Assembly: GCF_000003815.2 (NCBI RefSeq)
Contig: NC_049990.1
Span: 119,475 to 160,133, forward strand
Direction: 5' to 3'
Length of the DNA stretch: 40,659 nt
From: Branchiostoma floridae
Lineage: Eukaryota; Chordata; Leptocardii; Amphioxiformes; Branchiostomatidae
Shown: positions 28,380 to 40,406 of the stretch, piece after piece
How the letters are laid out: each line of letters begins with the position of its first letter
Position numbering within the stretch: position 1 is the stretch's first letter
The notes under the pieces: generated by a model
Told to the model about the DNA's origin: nothing
Database searches by the model: none
Seen by the model: the letters and a program-made list of their open reading frames with translations, nothing else
Translations under genes and position numbers: made by a program

Positions 28380-30090
28380 TTACTGTAAAGTCCCCTATCT
28401 GGGAGTGCAGGCATCAGGACGTGTTGTCTGACATGCATGTCAATCATTTCTGTGCTGAGTGGTAACCATGGCAATGTCAGCTGTGAGTATTGGAGAGCTC
28501 AGACGGGTCCTTTTCCACTGGATATAGTACACTGGATAAAGGAGAAACAAACTCTCCCTCAAGTTAAACTTTCTCCCTGAAGTTTCCATCTAGTCCATAA
28601 ATACAGCATCCACATCCAACCAGAAATGGATCTCCCCTGGTTACCTCCCTCCCCACCAGAAATGGCTCTCCCCACACCTCCCCAAACTTGTCCCAGGGTG
28701 TCCGTTTACTGGTCTTTACTTCCCCAGCCCCATAAAATATATCACAGTGAAAACTTCACAAGCACTGGCCCAAACTCCAAGTTTGCTGCAATGATCTTGA
28801 ACTATGAAATTTTCCACCCAAAACTGATGCAGCTGGCGGAGTCACCGAACAAAGTTTGCACAGAACAATTAAGCATGGACTTGGCGGCATGCCAACAAGA
28901 ATGTGGAACTGAACATTCCAGGCAAGAAGTTGAGACAAAAGTTCTTATGTGGAGGAAGGAGAAAACTTAACCTCATTCCTTCAAGGTGGCTTAGGCATGA
29001 CCTCTAAGGCAGTCCCAATGACACCCGAGTCTTTTGACATCTGGAGTTCTCCGTTAAAATTAAGATTACCTGGATTCTTCAAACACTGAAACATTCTTAC
29101 CGCCAGGGTTTGATTAACTCCCTGGGATCTTGATGATCTGTATCTATTTTGAGGCACTTGGCAGTGCGCCTGCCCCTCCCCCTGCAGCAGTTGTACGTCC
29201 CACAAGTGTTTTTCATTCAGGCAGTGACAGAAGCAGTAACCAGGTCAGCAGTCTGGGGAGCACAAGTCTGCACTAAACCCTACAGTCCTGTACCCTACAA
29301 TTCTGTACAGGCTGCACTAAAAACAGCTCCTGAACCTCAACACTTGGATTTACCCTCAGCACAAGAGCAGGACTCAACACTGAAGTCTCCTCCTTCAAAG
29401 GTAAGATGTGACTTTCCCTCTCAGTGGCCACTACTTCTACTATTACTGAGCCCACTTCCTGGGAAAGTGATGGAGGCTAGAATAAACACCAGAGGTGCCA
29501 GTTTGCTGGCAGACTGCTGGAAAATGTGTCAACATCCCCTGTTATACTCTGGGTACCTCGGATGATGGTTGCAAGTAATTCCCCAGATGAATTATGCTGC
29601 TGTACAATACAGTTCCTATTATGTTCCTCTGGGCCACTCTATTGTTTCCTACTCTCCATGCAGAGGTAGGTGGGGAAGGATGCGACACTGTCATTCTCTG
29701 TTGGTGGAGCATGTACTGTCACCACCTTCCCTTCCAACCTCTGCTTGGAGCATATAGTTCCCCCTGGTTGGTAGAACTTTGCAGTGCTGCTAACTCCCAT
29801 GTCATGTGCACTTGTGAGCCTCTGGCCTCCTTTGTTCTGTGCTTGTGATCAGCTGTTTGGTGAGTGGATTTCTGGCCTGACAGTTGCTGCTGCCAGGCGA
29901 GAGGAAATGTAGCAGTTTGTTGGTGTACATTACTTCTGCTTGTACAGCCTGCTAAGTCAACACACCACTGCTCTGGGGGAACCACCACTGCCCTGGGTTT
30001 CCCTGCCATGCTCAGCAGCCCAAACAACTGGCATTTTTCCTGCTGGGCTGAGTCCAAACAAACACTGGTCTGATGCAGCCAACAGCTGAC
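28380..30090. other. unique sequence without a recognised gene
   Basis: Short open frames occur on both strands but none has a domain, codon bias or paired splice signals that I can support. Confidence 0.5.
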
Positions 30091-30091
30091 T

Positions 30092-30500
30092 GCCTGCCTA
30101 GGGATGGAGTTTCCATAGTGGAATTCTGGGCTTCCCAGGGATGGGGTTTCCATAGCGCCATTCTGGGCTTCCCTGGGACGGGGTTTCCATAGCGCCATTC
30201 TGGGCTTCCCTGGGACGGGGTTTCCATAGCGCCATTCTGGGCTTCCCTGGGACGGGGTTTCCATAGCGCCATTCTGGGCTTCCCTGGGACGGGGTTTCCA
30301 TAGCGCCATTCTGGGCTTCCCAGGGACGGAGTTTCCATAGCGCCATTCTGGGCTTCCCAGGGACGGAGTTTCCATAGTCAGATAGTGCCATTCTGGGCTT
30401 TGCAGGGATGGAGTTTCCATAGTGGAATTCTGGGCTTCCCTTCGCAGGGATGGAGTTTCCATAGAGGAATTCTGGGCTTCCCATTCTGGTTTTCCATTTC
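30092..30500. repeat. minisatellite, 42-bp unit (GTTTCCATAGCGCCATTCTG + GGCTTCCCTGGGACGGG)
   Basis: About nine units, the outer ones more diverged (GTGGAATTC replaces GCGCCATTC). The unit is a multiple of three, so a 292-codon minus-strand frame passes through it; not considered a gene. Confidence 0.92.
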
Positions 30501-30834
30501 TGGGCCTCCATATGTATTTGGGGCTTCCATGAAATCCCTGACTTAGAAACTGCACAGGTCCCCATAACACCATTTTACAGGTAACGCATATCAACAATGT
30601 ATGACAGTATCATATTAGGAAGAGTAAAACCTATGGAAGTTATGTCAAAGGTAAACGGCATGACAGCAGGTTTAAACTGGAGAAAACTCCTCCCTTCCAC
30701 ATTATCTTCTCATCTCTGCTCATAATGGTTTAATTAGCCTGAGGCTGACATGATTTAATCATCTGATAATCAGAAGTCAGATCTGAGGTCCTGAAGTTAT
30801 TTGAAGAATTGCTCCCCACTGCAGGATGGTCGGG

Positions 30835-31350
30835 AAGCAAGGAGCTCAGGTAACTGGATATCTGCCTAACAGGAGCTCAGGTAACTGGATATCTGCCTAA
30901 CAGGAGCTCAGGTAACTGGATATCTGCCTACCAAAAGCTCAGGTAACTGGATATCTGCCTACCAGGAGCTCAGGTAACTGGATATCTGCCTACCAGGAGC
31001 TCAGGTAACTGGATATCTGCCTAACAGGAGCTCAGGTAACTGGATATCTGCCTACCAGGAGCTCAGGTAACTGGATATCTGCCTAACTGGAGCTCAGGTA
31101 ACTGGATATCTGCCTAACAGGAGCTCAGGTAACAGGATATCTGCCTACCAGGAGCTCAGGTAACTGGATATCTGCCTAACTGGAGCTCAGGTAACAGGAT
31201 ATCTGCCTACCAGGAGCTCAGGTAACTGGATATCTGCCTAACTGGAGCTCAGGTAACTGGATATCTGCCCACATAACTGTATATCTGTCTAACAGGACCT
31301 CAGGTAATGGGATATCTGCCCACATAACTGTATATCTGCCTATCAGGACC
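30835..31350. repeat. minisatellite, 31-bp unit, ~14 copies
   Basis: The unit is CAGGAGCTCAGGTAACTGGA followed by TATCTGCCTAA. Each carries CTCAG|GTAACT on the plus strand, a donor-like string, but no exon is recognisable beside it. The right end degrades into GTAATGGGATATC and CATAACTGTATATCTG units. Confidence 0.93.
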
Positions 31351-32870
31351 CATGGCCAGATTGCTGACCCTGGTACAGACCCATCGTGGCAATCTTCCTC
31401 CTCAGCTTTGACTCCAGACTCCTGAACCTGTCCTTTTGTAGTGAATCATTGTTGTTATGGAGGTCAGAGGTCAGTTCCCATTGTGCTTAGATGTGAGAGG
31501 TCACTAGTGGATTCTGTGTTACGGAGGTCAGGGTTCACAATTGTCTGCTAGTCTCAATATGGTTCCTCTCGCCCCCCTCAGCCTGGCACAAAGCCTGTCC
31601 CAGGAACCACTTTCACTCCCCAGGATCTAGGAACCACTCTCACTTTCACAAAACCTGCCCCAGGAACCACTCGCACTTTCACAGCAAATTTTCTCCCCAC
31701 CAGGGAGCCATGTTGTACTCTCCAAGCAGAGGTCTGGCCCCGTTGGTTTTTGACCTGTTTCAGGCATTTTTATCGGGTTTTCTATGTGCGGTTTTCTTCA
31801 TGTCTTTGTGCCAATTAGCCTTATAAACCTGATCACTTCTTCACAGCTAACATATCTGTGTAAAGTTTGGCTGACAGACAAAATAAAAAGCCCATTAAAA
31901 ACTCTTCATTTGGCTGGACTATACTGTCCATCTAACCTGTTGGTGCCATGACTGGACTACTCTACAGTATAGTTCCCCATGCATCCTTTACATTGATGGT
32001 GACTGGCCAGTAAAACCTGTTTCCACATAAACAGTTTGTCACCGATGCTTGTTGATAATCAAGAACAGAAAAGACACGACACCATCTTCCCATCTTAAGT
32101 CATAACAATAACAGAAACCAAGGACGACCTTGTAGAAACCAAATAGGTTTTATCTGTGAGTTTCCTGGGCTGCTGCCAGACACGTCAGGGACAAAAGTAA
32201 GAGCTAAGGTTGTGAAACTGCATATAAGTTATAACATTAGTAATTACTTAGTGCAGCATGCAAAAGTGACCCTGCCGGCGGACATTAATTTTACCCATGA
32301 TTCTTCCAAAGGCACGGCTTGACATTGAATGACCTCTGATGTTCTATAATTGAACGTCATACATACATGAAGTTGTAATCAAACAACAAAATGTACAGTG
32401 ACTTCCCTACAGTTAGCTACAAACTACAAAGCAGGAACACGAAGTCCTACAGCTGTAATATCATGTTACACTTGAGCAGGACAGAAGCCAAGTCTCCTGA
32501 ACTTTCTCCACAAGACATCACAGTAACTGAGTTTGAAGCTGACAGCTAACTGGATGGGGAGGGGGGCGACCTCTGAAACTCTGTTCTATGAGAGTGTCAA
32601 CCTCAGTACAAGACATCTCAGTTTGGCAGAGGTCCCCTGCCTGTCACCTGAGTCTGAAGCTACTCTAACAACTGGCTGATGTATTTTGGCCAAGTGCCTG
32701 TCTGGGGCAGACAGGTCAGGATCACTTCGCACAGGACGCCTCTCTGGCACAGGACGCCTCTCTGAGTTTATTGTTCATTGACTCCATTGAGCCTCTCTGA
32801 ATTACTCTAAGGCCGAACTCCGCCACTTGCTACACAGGTGTCCACTGGGCTCCAACATCCCATTTTCCAA
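31350..32870. other. unique sequence without a recognised gene
   Basis: Nothing beyond short similar blocks (CAGGAACCACTYTCACT near 31607-31670). No exon recognised. Confidence 0.5.
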
Positions 32871-32871
32871 C

Positions 32872-33034
32872 ACCCCTGCATTTGTATGTTCTGAAACCCC
32901 TATGTTCTGACACCCCTATGCTCCAACACCCCTATGTTCCGACACCCCTATGTTCCAACACCCCTATGTTCCGACACCCCTATGCTCCCACACCCCTATA
33001 TTCCCACACCCCTATATTCCCACATCCCTATGCT
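32872..33034. repeat. 16-bp array running into a gap (ACCCCTATGTTCCGAC)
   Basis: About ten units with TGTTCCGAC, TGCTCCAAC and TATTCCCAC variants. Cut by N at 33035. Confidence 0.9.
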
Positions 33035-33154
33035 NNNNNNNNNNNNNNNNNNNNNNNNNNNNNNNNNNNNNNNNNNNNNNNNNNNNNNNNNNNNNNNNNN
33101 NNNNNNNNNNNNNNNNNNNNNNNNNNNNNNNNNNNNNNNNNNNNNNNNNNNNNN
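33035..33154. other. assembly gap of 120 N
   Basis: The gap begins inside the 16-bp array; array length is therefore unknown. Confidence 0.95.
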
Positions 33155-33254
33155 ACCTAACATCATCAAACAGTCCAACCACATTTGTAACGTTAGATCA
33201 TCGTATCAAAGCATGTAGAGAATACAACTTGCCTCTGCAACAAGAGGAAGGAGG

Positions 33255-33425
33255 AATGTGTTGTGGCGATGGTTTAACGGTTTGCATGTGTGGCCCAGAC
33301 CGCAAATGCCCTGGGTTTGATTCCCCTGACATGCCACAACATTGTACTGTTGGGAAAGGCATGAAGGTATACCTTAAGCTAATTTCCTGAAACCACTCGA
33401 AATTTTATCCAGCAGTGGAAGGGTT
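33255..33425 (+). mobile_element. tRNA-derived SINE, diverged
   Basis: The 5' head (33259-33341) resembles a tRNA. It has an A-box-like TGGCGATGG, a B-box-like GGTTTGATTCC, and a 9-bp terminal stem TGTTGTGGC/GCCACAACA. It is followed by TTGGGAAAGGCATGAAG and AATTTCCTGAAACCACTC, a body I associate with amphioxus-type SINEs (from memory). It lies in non-coding sequence. A free tRNA gene is unlikely because of the long variable middle and the SINE body. Confidence 0.65.
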
Positions 33426-33429
33426 AACA

Positions 33430-35650
33430 ATGGATAGTGAGTAAGTGAGTGAGCTTCAGTTAGGGACGTCCCTTGGTTAGGATACTGGATGGGCAAAGCA
33501 AGAAACCAGAGTGCTGCACAGCCCTGCTCACCTACTGATGACCCTTGTACCCAACACCCAAACAAACATGGCCACAGCTGGGCAGTGGAATACAGACATG
33601 GCTCGCCCAAGGTCAAACACAGAATCCATCTTTTAGTTAGATACATTGTGGTACATAGAACTTGTAGCCAGCCGGGACACAAGACTCTATCATGTCATTT
33701 TCTTGACTATGACAGTGATCAAGACAATACTGTGGCACAAGCGGCTGAATGCAACTGAAAGTAATCTTCCCCTCCCCTCTTCAACCCACTTGGTACAGCC
33801 CACTTTGGTTCTGTAACTCTGTGTGTAAGCAAGCAGATCAGCGACTTTCAATGACATTATTCCACTGCTGACAGTGCTAATGAAAGTTAAACCCAAATAT
33901 ATTGCTTTAATGGCAAAATTAGACGACCAATCAGCTCGCCCGGTTGTTTCCAGATGGTTGCTGTTAGCCAGCCTTTGTGCCTCTCCTCTCAAGGTTATCC
34001 CATGATCACACGACCTTGGCAGAAGTTCATACCAAACATTCTGTGCAAGATGGTGGAACATTGTGCCACTAATGCTCCAGATTAGGCCTAATGCCCCCTC
34101 TTCAATGGAGGAGGGGCTTCAAAGCAAACTCATACAAGCAGGTACAAAGGTCAAATAAAGGTGACCTTGAGGCCAATCTCTTAGGTTACAGAGCTAATGG
34201 CTACCAGGGTTTTGTGTCTGGACAAGTTAGCTTCCAGTAAAACCCTTCCGTAGTTAGCTTTCCAGCAAAACCCTTCCGTAGTGAGTGAGCAGATGTTAAC
34301 TTGTGACAGTGGTTGGTAAGTCTTAGGTAGTTGTGACCATAGTTTGTAAGTCTTGGGTAGTTGTGACAGTGGTTTGGTATGATAACTATTGTCAGACCTG
34401 GCCTTGCTGTAATCCAGGTGTTTTGGGCAGGTTTTGGTTCACAGTAAACTGATTAAAACGTCCTTCCCCATCCCTTTTATCCCCTGAAATGTGACCCTTT
34501 CTTGGGGACAGACAGGAGGACAATGAAATAAGCACTGATTAAATTTAAAGAGAGAGGAGATGTGATGCTGTTGTGGAAATGGTGCATAACGTGACCTGTC
34601 TGTTGTGTCTCTTGCTTACTTTACTAGCACAGTCCCCATCAGTACTGCATGATTACATCACTTAGGTGCAGCTTGAGGGAGGATTCTAAACTTGAGTAAC
34701 CCTAGTATAAGTTATAACAGACTGATATATGGAGTGCAGTTACTACATGTATAGGTCTGCCCTATGTTATACCCTTTCCTGGCAATCTCATCTAAGCAGT
34801 AGAGTAGAGTTCTTCGGTTAGACAGTAGTATTGAAGCATTTGGACATTTGTCTGTCAGGGAAACTGTTGGGGAACAGTACTTGAAGGTTACTTCAACACT
34901 ACTGATATTTAGACTGATGGATTAAAAACTAAACATACACACAAATTATGCACATGTAGATGTACGTGAGTTCTTGTTTTCACACTCCTTGACAAGTTGA
35001 CAAGTGGATGTAAAACTAACAAGACATCTTGTGTTCTTGTCTTGGAGCCAAGAAACCTTGCTGGTAAGACTCTGCTCCAGGCCTGTTTATTGACTCTGTG
35101 GATGCGCAGATCCGCTGCTGTGGTTTGGTGCAGCAGAAACAGCTTAGATAAACATGCCACAAGGAGACACGCCACAAAAAGGCACAAAGGCAAGCAGCAG
35201 TGCCTCATTTGCTGACAGGAAAACTGGGAAAAACAGCCTACCTTTTATTGGCATCAATTTGTTACTCAAGTGCTTTTAAGAACCATCATTTCCCCTAGAA
35301 GCATTCTTTTCTTCCTTCCTGCATTCATTCAGCCATTCAATTTATCAATGAGCAAAAACTACGCCACACATCTGCTTGGAGGCAAGTGGTTGCCCCCCTC
35401 CAGTTGTAGAATGGTATGTCCCGGGAATGAGGAAGTGGCCATTAGCACGGCTCGTTACACCAGCCTGCAGGGGTGTGCAGGTTCCGGGTGAGCGACCTCC
35501 CTCATTACCCAGGCTGAAGGTCAAGTTGAGAGGGAAGGAACCTTGAAGACGTGCAGGGTAGGTCTTGGCTCTCCCGTGTCTTATTGTCAGTTTTGTAGAA
35601 GTTTTGAAGTTGTCAGGAACAAATTTTCCTGATGTTGTCATTATGTAATA
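33430..35650. other. unique sequence without a recognised gene
   Basis: Short duplications only (CAAAACCCTTCCGTAGT twice at 34236-34281; GTAAGTCTTRGGTAGTTGTGAC twice at 34317-34365). No exon supported on either strand. Confidence 0.5.
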
Positions 35651-35653
35651 ATG

Positions 35654-35855
35654 TACAGTCAAACCTGTCTATAGCGGCCACTCAAGGGACCGGACAAATT
35701 TGGCCACTATAGACAGGTGGCCTCTGTATAGAGGTGGTGGCCTCTGTATAGAGGTGGTAACTTGTAGATAAAATACCCAAGGGACCGACAAAAAGTGGCC
35801 ACTATGGACAGGTGGCCCCTCTGTAGAGGTGGCCCCTAATACAGGTTTCACTGTA
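35654..35855. mobile_element. palindromic MITE-like repeat, ~200 bp
   Basis: The left end TACAGTCAAACCTGTCTATA and right end (inverse complement TACAGTGAAACCTGTATTAG) are inverted repeats. The interior is built of short blocks around GGCCACTATAGACAGGTGGC and CCTCTGTATAGAGGTGG. No frame. This sequence type is widespread in marine invertebrate genomes as far as I recall. Confidence 0.75.
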
Positions 35856-35859
35856 GCTG

Positions 35860-36540
35860 TGTCACGAATCTTTGGTGTGTTTTTCTCAATGCTGAGCTGG
35901 TTTATTCTGGGCCATGCTGGTGCCTCCAATACTGGTCTGTAACTGTAAGGGGGAAGTTTCTGTTTCTGTTTGTGGCTAAGTTTGAACAAACTTTATTTTC
36001 GCACTGAACCACTGAATTGTGCACCCTTATAATAATTATTACCTGCCCAGCTATGCACCATTTATCTCCCCAGTGTGTCTGATGGACATGGGGAGATGGC
36101 TAGTACGCCTGCTTGTTGTTCACCTTGTGGTGCCCAGTGGCACAGGTCAGCAAGTTTCCTTACAGGGAGGCGTAGCTAGCACTCAAGTCACCTCCATGAA
36201 CATGGGACCCCATCTTTGGAATGATTGGTGCAGCCCCAACCAAGATGCCCTTTCCCAGATTTTTACCGGGATCTCCACCGTGATACTGGTACCAGTATAC
36301 AGGGACATCCCCTTGACTTGTATTCCTTACCAATAAAAGGTTTTATGAAGATATAAGAGATGCTGTAGCATAAGAAGTGTATAAGCTGAGCTGGCCCATG
36401 TTGGGGGTCAGCAGGCAGGGAACATCCCAGGTCAGAACCAGCCGACCTCAGCACAATTTTTATACCACAGACTCATTTCATTAGTGGCCTGGCAGGGCTC
36501 CAAACAGGCCCAATGTAGCAATTTCTTCAACATGTCTGAG
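35860..36540. other. unique sequence, one weak signal-peptide-like frame
   Basis: A plus-strand ATG at 36082 opens MDMGRWLVRLLVVHLVVPSG, followed by a donor-like CACAG|GTCAGC. There is no upstream support and no continuing exon, so I do not call it a gene. Confidence 0.3.
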
Positions 36541-36544
36541 TCTG

Positions 36545-36668
36545 ACTGTGACCATTTATCTAACTGTAGCCATTTCTCCAACTGTAACCATTTATCCAAC
36601 TGTAACCATTTATCCAACTGTAACCATTTATCCAACTGTAACCATTTATCCAACTGTTACCATTTCTC
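36545..36668. repeat. minisatellite, 18-bp unit (CAACTGTAACCATTTATC)
   Basis: Seven to eight units, flanked on both sides by copies of ACATGTCTGAKTCTGACTGT. Confidence 0.9.
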
Positions 36669-36669
36669 A

Positions 36670-39600
36670 AACATGTCTGATTCTGACTGTCACAGCCATT
36701 TTTCTTAAAACAGCAAACTTCGCTAAGTTTGAAGCAATTTTCTATCTGATTCTGAATCATGGCATCCTTGCACAATATCTGAACTTGGCTAATATATCAG
36801 GTTGAGTAGCATGTTCTTGACTCCAGCTCTACAGAAGTTATGAGATGCCAGCTGTTCTACTCGGTTGGCAAAACTAGTTTCTGCACACATTTTACCCGAG
36901 TGCCTGATCAGAGCTGTGTGCGTTTTACCCAAATTTCATACTCCTGGCATGAGTTATCATTAGTCACTGTAGATGTCGTAAGATATCACATTGATTCTCA
37001 TTAGTTATATATATATATACCACTATAAGAATACTAAGATATCACATTCTTACTAGTTATACCAAGCTGCAAATGCTTTATCTGCTTTTTGTGCCGAGCT
37101 TGTATGTACCAGCAAACGTGCACTGAAGGTCTTTCATTCACGGCGACCTGGGGAGGAATGCACCTCTCCTGGACAATGCTAATTATAACGAACCCAAGCG
37201 AGTCTCCTGTACTAACGAACTCCAACCAGCCAGGCCTAACGAAGCCCAGTCAGCCTGACGTGTGCCGTATGGTAACCGGCCCAGGCGTAGTCTCGGATCC
37301 AATCCTATCATAATGGAGTCTCTTGACTCGGCAGCTATATAAATTAAAAGGTTTACATGCAGAGGCTAGGCAAGCCTTCTTGTACATGCCAAAATGTCAT
37401 GTACATGTCCCCAAGAAAATTTCCCCAGGCCAACCCCCCCCCACACACACACACAAACCTATACCCCCTCACACACAACCACCCCCACCAACCCCTTAGA
37501 CCAAGTGCCCTTAGACTGAATGAGGGATGTGCATTTATAATAGGTATGTTAGCTCAGGGCACACATGTGGCTGGGGGAAGTGCATTTCTATTGTGCATGA
37601 TAGCAAACTCTGCAGGCACAACAGTGGAAACAAAGGCACAGTTGCAACACCAGGCAGTCATTAGCAAACCTCAGCATGCCTGCTGATATGCCTGCTGACT
37701 GGGTACAATACTTACTAGTACTAAAGCCCGTCTGCTGTTCATTACCCACCACTGAGCAGCTTCTGGATTCTAAGAAACCAGGACATTGTTTTCCAAAATT
37801 TTGTACCCCAAAGTAAAAGTGAAATATAACCTTTTTATGTTACTGCAACATTACCTATTACACAATCATGTAATGCTGCAGACTAGTACTGTTTATAGCA
37901 TTTTGTAGGCACTAACTTGACTTAACTAACTTGAAACTTCTGTACTGTCGCCATAGTAACAGATTGCTGTGCTGTTGCCATAGTAACGAACTACTGTGCT
38001 GTTGGCAAAGTAACAAACTGCTGTGCTGTTGCCCTAGTAACAAACTGCTGTGATGTTGCCATAGTAACAAACTGCTGTGTTGCTATTTTCCCTGTCAGCT
38101 GATGGATGATCTAGCTTGTGTCAGGCAGAATTAAGAAGGAAATCAGTGTCAAGGTCATTGCCATCCTGAAGGTCGCCAGTAAAACAATATGAAACTATTC
38201 CCCAGACTCGTCTCCTAATTAGCCAGGCAGACCTCTGAGTCCACTCCTCGTCTTCACTACTGAAACCTTGGAGATTGTTTTCAAGGAAAGTAAAAGCATG
38301 ATACGTCAGTCTTAACATCTCATTTTCCGACAAACCCAAAAAATGCAGGATACTACTTAAGAAATATGACCTTGTGCATCACCTTGCTGTTTTACAATGA
38401 CCTTATGACGTCCCGTTAATCAGCTCTTTTGGCACAAGCTGCTTACAAATTAAAGTTTCTGTCTCCAAAAGGAACACTTTAATCAGCAGAATGAAACCTG
38501 CGAGTGTCTGCAAGTGTCCATATTTAGAGCAGAGCCATTGTGCTAGCCTGGATGCCAGACTCTGCACCATCTCCATAATATCTTATTGTTTCTCTCACTA
38601 AACTCAGGGTCTAAACTCTGTAAAGTTTCCTAGGAGTCATGCTGCCACTACAGCTATGGAGCTGGCCTGTGTGAGGCCTGGAAACAGTCTGACATCTAGA
38701 CTAAGTGTATATTGAGTTGACCCACATAAAGTACCCTCCAGCCAATCCATGCTACTTTGTGACCCCCCCCCCCCCCCTCCAATCTTGCTAATGAATCCAG
38801 GCTCCCTGATGAACTGGGCTCTTTTGTCCTCCCCCAGAATTTAATAGGCAGGAAAATGAATTGCCCCTAAATTGGCAGGAAAATAGATTGCCGGTAAGTG
38901 GACTAACTGGCCTGGCAGGCTGTATGTAGATGTATGCTGTATGACTGGATGTACATGTTGTATGTGGCAGGCTGGAGGCAGGCAGGCCTCAGGAGGGGAT
39001 GTGAGTACACATCAAATATTCCTCAATCCTTCCTGACGTTTTGAGGTGCATGGTGACATTAACATTCTACCTTATAGCCAGGCAGGTAGGGGAGTCCTCA
39101 AGTTGTGTGTGACTCTATGAGGCTGGGTTTGCTAACACCACCCGTTATAGGGCTGACAAAGCTTGGTTTGTCTGGGAGTGTCACAGCTGACAAATTATGC
39201 AAGCAGCAGCTTAATTGCTTATCTATATGGGTACACCAATGACCACTTCTGAGCAAGGCCGTTTTAAATAAAACCTTTGTCTGAGTCAAGATGCACCCTC
39301 CAATGAACTGAGGGTGCCCCCCCCCCCACCGTGTGTCCCTATAACCGAGTCAGAGCCACCATGTGGCCTCCAGCTGTGTTTCTTCAGCACAGGCGGAGGC
39401 CAGACACCCACTGCCACAGTTTCCCCATACAGTTATACAGTACTGCCACAAACACATCCACAGGCAGGTTTTACCATAACTTCCCCTAGCCTGTCCCCAG
39501 TTGCCTGTCCCCTGAACAGGTTTCACCATAGCTTGTTGTCCCCTGAGCCCACCACTACCAGAGTGCAGCATTGTGGCACAGCCAGAGTACAGCATTCTAG

Positions 39601-39700
39601 CACAGTTCTTACATACTCAAGTGTTCTCCTCAGCTTACTGCCTTACCCAAGTATGACCTGGAAACTAGGCCGCGTTGTAATCACTGACTTATTCTCTGTT
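36670..39700. other. upstream region of the LRR gene, no exon recognised
   Basis: Mostly unique. Contains a TA microsatellite (37008-37020), a C8-(AC)n tract at about 37434-37455, five ~29-bp units around CTGTGCTGTTGCCATAGTAA at 37944-38080, a C17 run at 38762 and a C10 run at 39317. No coding exon supported on either strand. Confidence 0.55.
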
Positions 39701-39706
39701 CTGCAG

Positions 39707-39935
39707 CTTGGCAACGCAGCAGACAAGGACATTCGACATTGTTCACTCTGTGCCAAGCAGCTGGTTACTATGGCGACGGTACCCCGGCTACCGAGCAACG
39801 CATCAGCCTAGCAGCAGAGTCTACATGGGGTAACTTTGACAAGCAGCAGCTCAGCAGAGTCCAACTGTCAGTGTCCCAGCTCGAGGCAAGAACTCGCAAA
39901 GCTGTCGGGCCGTAGTTTTCCCACCTGTCACAAAG
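39707..39935 (+). other. probable 5' untranslated part of the LRR first coding exon
   Basis: A good acceptor TATTCTCTGTTCTGCAG ends at 39706, so a spliced leader exon upstream is likely. The region contains short upstream open frames (ATG at 39770, 13 codons plus stop; ATG GGG TAA at 39823) that may reduce translation. If transcription starts within this region there is no upstream exon. Confidence 0.45.
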
Positions 39936-40406
39936 ATGTTCCTGTTCCGTGCCCTGCTGTGTGCCCTGGCCGGCCTGCTGACCCTCCCGGGGGTGTCAGC
40001 TGACCAGTGCCCCTCCCCCTGCACCTGCTACCTCCAAACCTACCCTGTACGGGCCAACGCCATGGACTGTATCAACATCGGGCCCGACCCTGTCCCGTCC
40101 CGCCTGGCCAACGGGACCGAGATCCTCAAACTGTACCACAACAACATCTCGCACGTGCCGGCCGACTGGTTCCGCGGCCGCGCCTACACCCGCCTGCAGA
40201 TGCTCTATCTCTCCTACAACTCCATCCGGACTGTCGACCCCGCCGCCTTCCGGGCGCTACGGTTACTGCAGGCGCTCTACATCGACTATAACGACATCAG
40301 CGACCTGCCCCAAGGCGCCTTCACGGACCTGCACTCGCCGGTGCTCAGCCTGAGTCATAACAGGCTAGAGACGCTGGGACCCGGGGTGTTCGCAGGACAC
40401 ATGCAG
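39936..40406 (+). CDS. secreted or membrane leucine-rich-repeat protein, first coding exon (partial)
   Basis: 157 codons up to the donor CATGCAG|GTACGT. A hydrophobic signal peptide (residues 1-22, MFLFRALLCALAGLLTLPGV then SA) is followed by an LRR N-terminal cap (CPSPCTC, with a fourth Cys in MDC). Then come about four LRRs of the LxxLxLxxNxI type: ILKLYHNNISHVPADWF, LQMLYLSYNSIRTVDPAAF, LQALYIDYNDISDLPQGAF, VLSLSHNRLETLGPGVF. The exon is GC-rich in contrast to the flanks. It starts at the first ATG giving a signal peptide. The gene continues beyond the window, so transmembrane or GPI anchoring and family are unknown; no symbol can be assigned. Confidence 0.9.

Noticed and set aside
30098-30597. 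Minus-strand 292-codon frame (METPSLGSPEWRYGN)
   Set aside because: Created by a 42-bp array with no splice or homology support.
33259-33341. A functional tRNA gene
   Set aside because: The head is too long and irregular and is followed by SINE-type sequence; better read as a SINE.
36082-36336. Signal-peptide-like frame MDMGRWLVRLLVVHLVVPSG
   Set aside because: Isolated, with no recognisable domain or following exon; hydrophobic frames of this size occur by chance.
27000-39700. Missing N-terminal exons of the RhoGEF (Sec14/spectrin-like) on the minus strand
   Set aside because: I scanned the minus-strand frames and found none with recognisable family blocks; they are probably beyond the window, or an internal promoter lies here.
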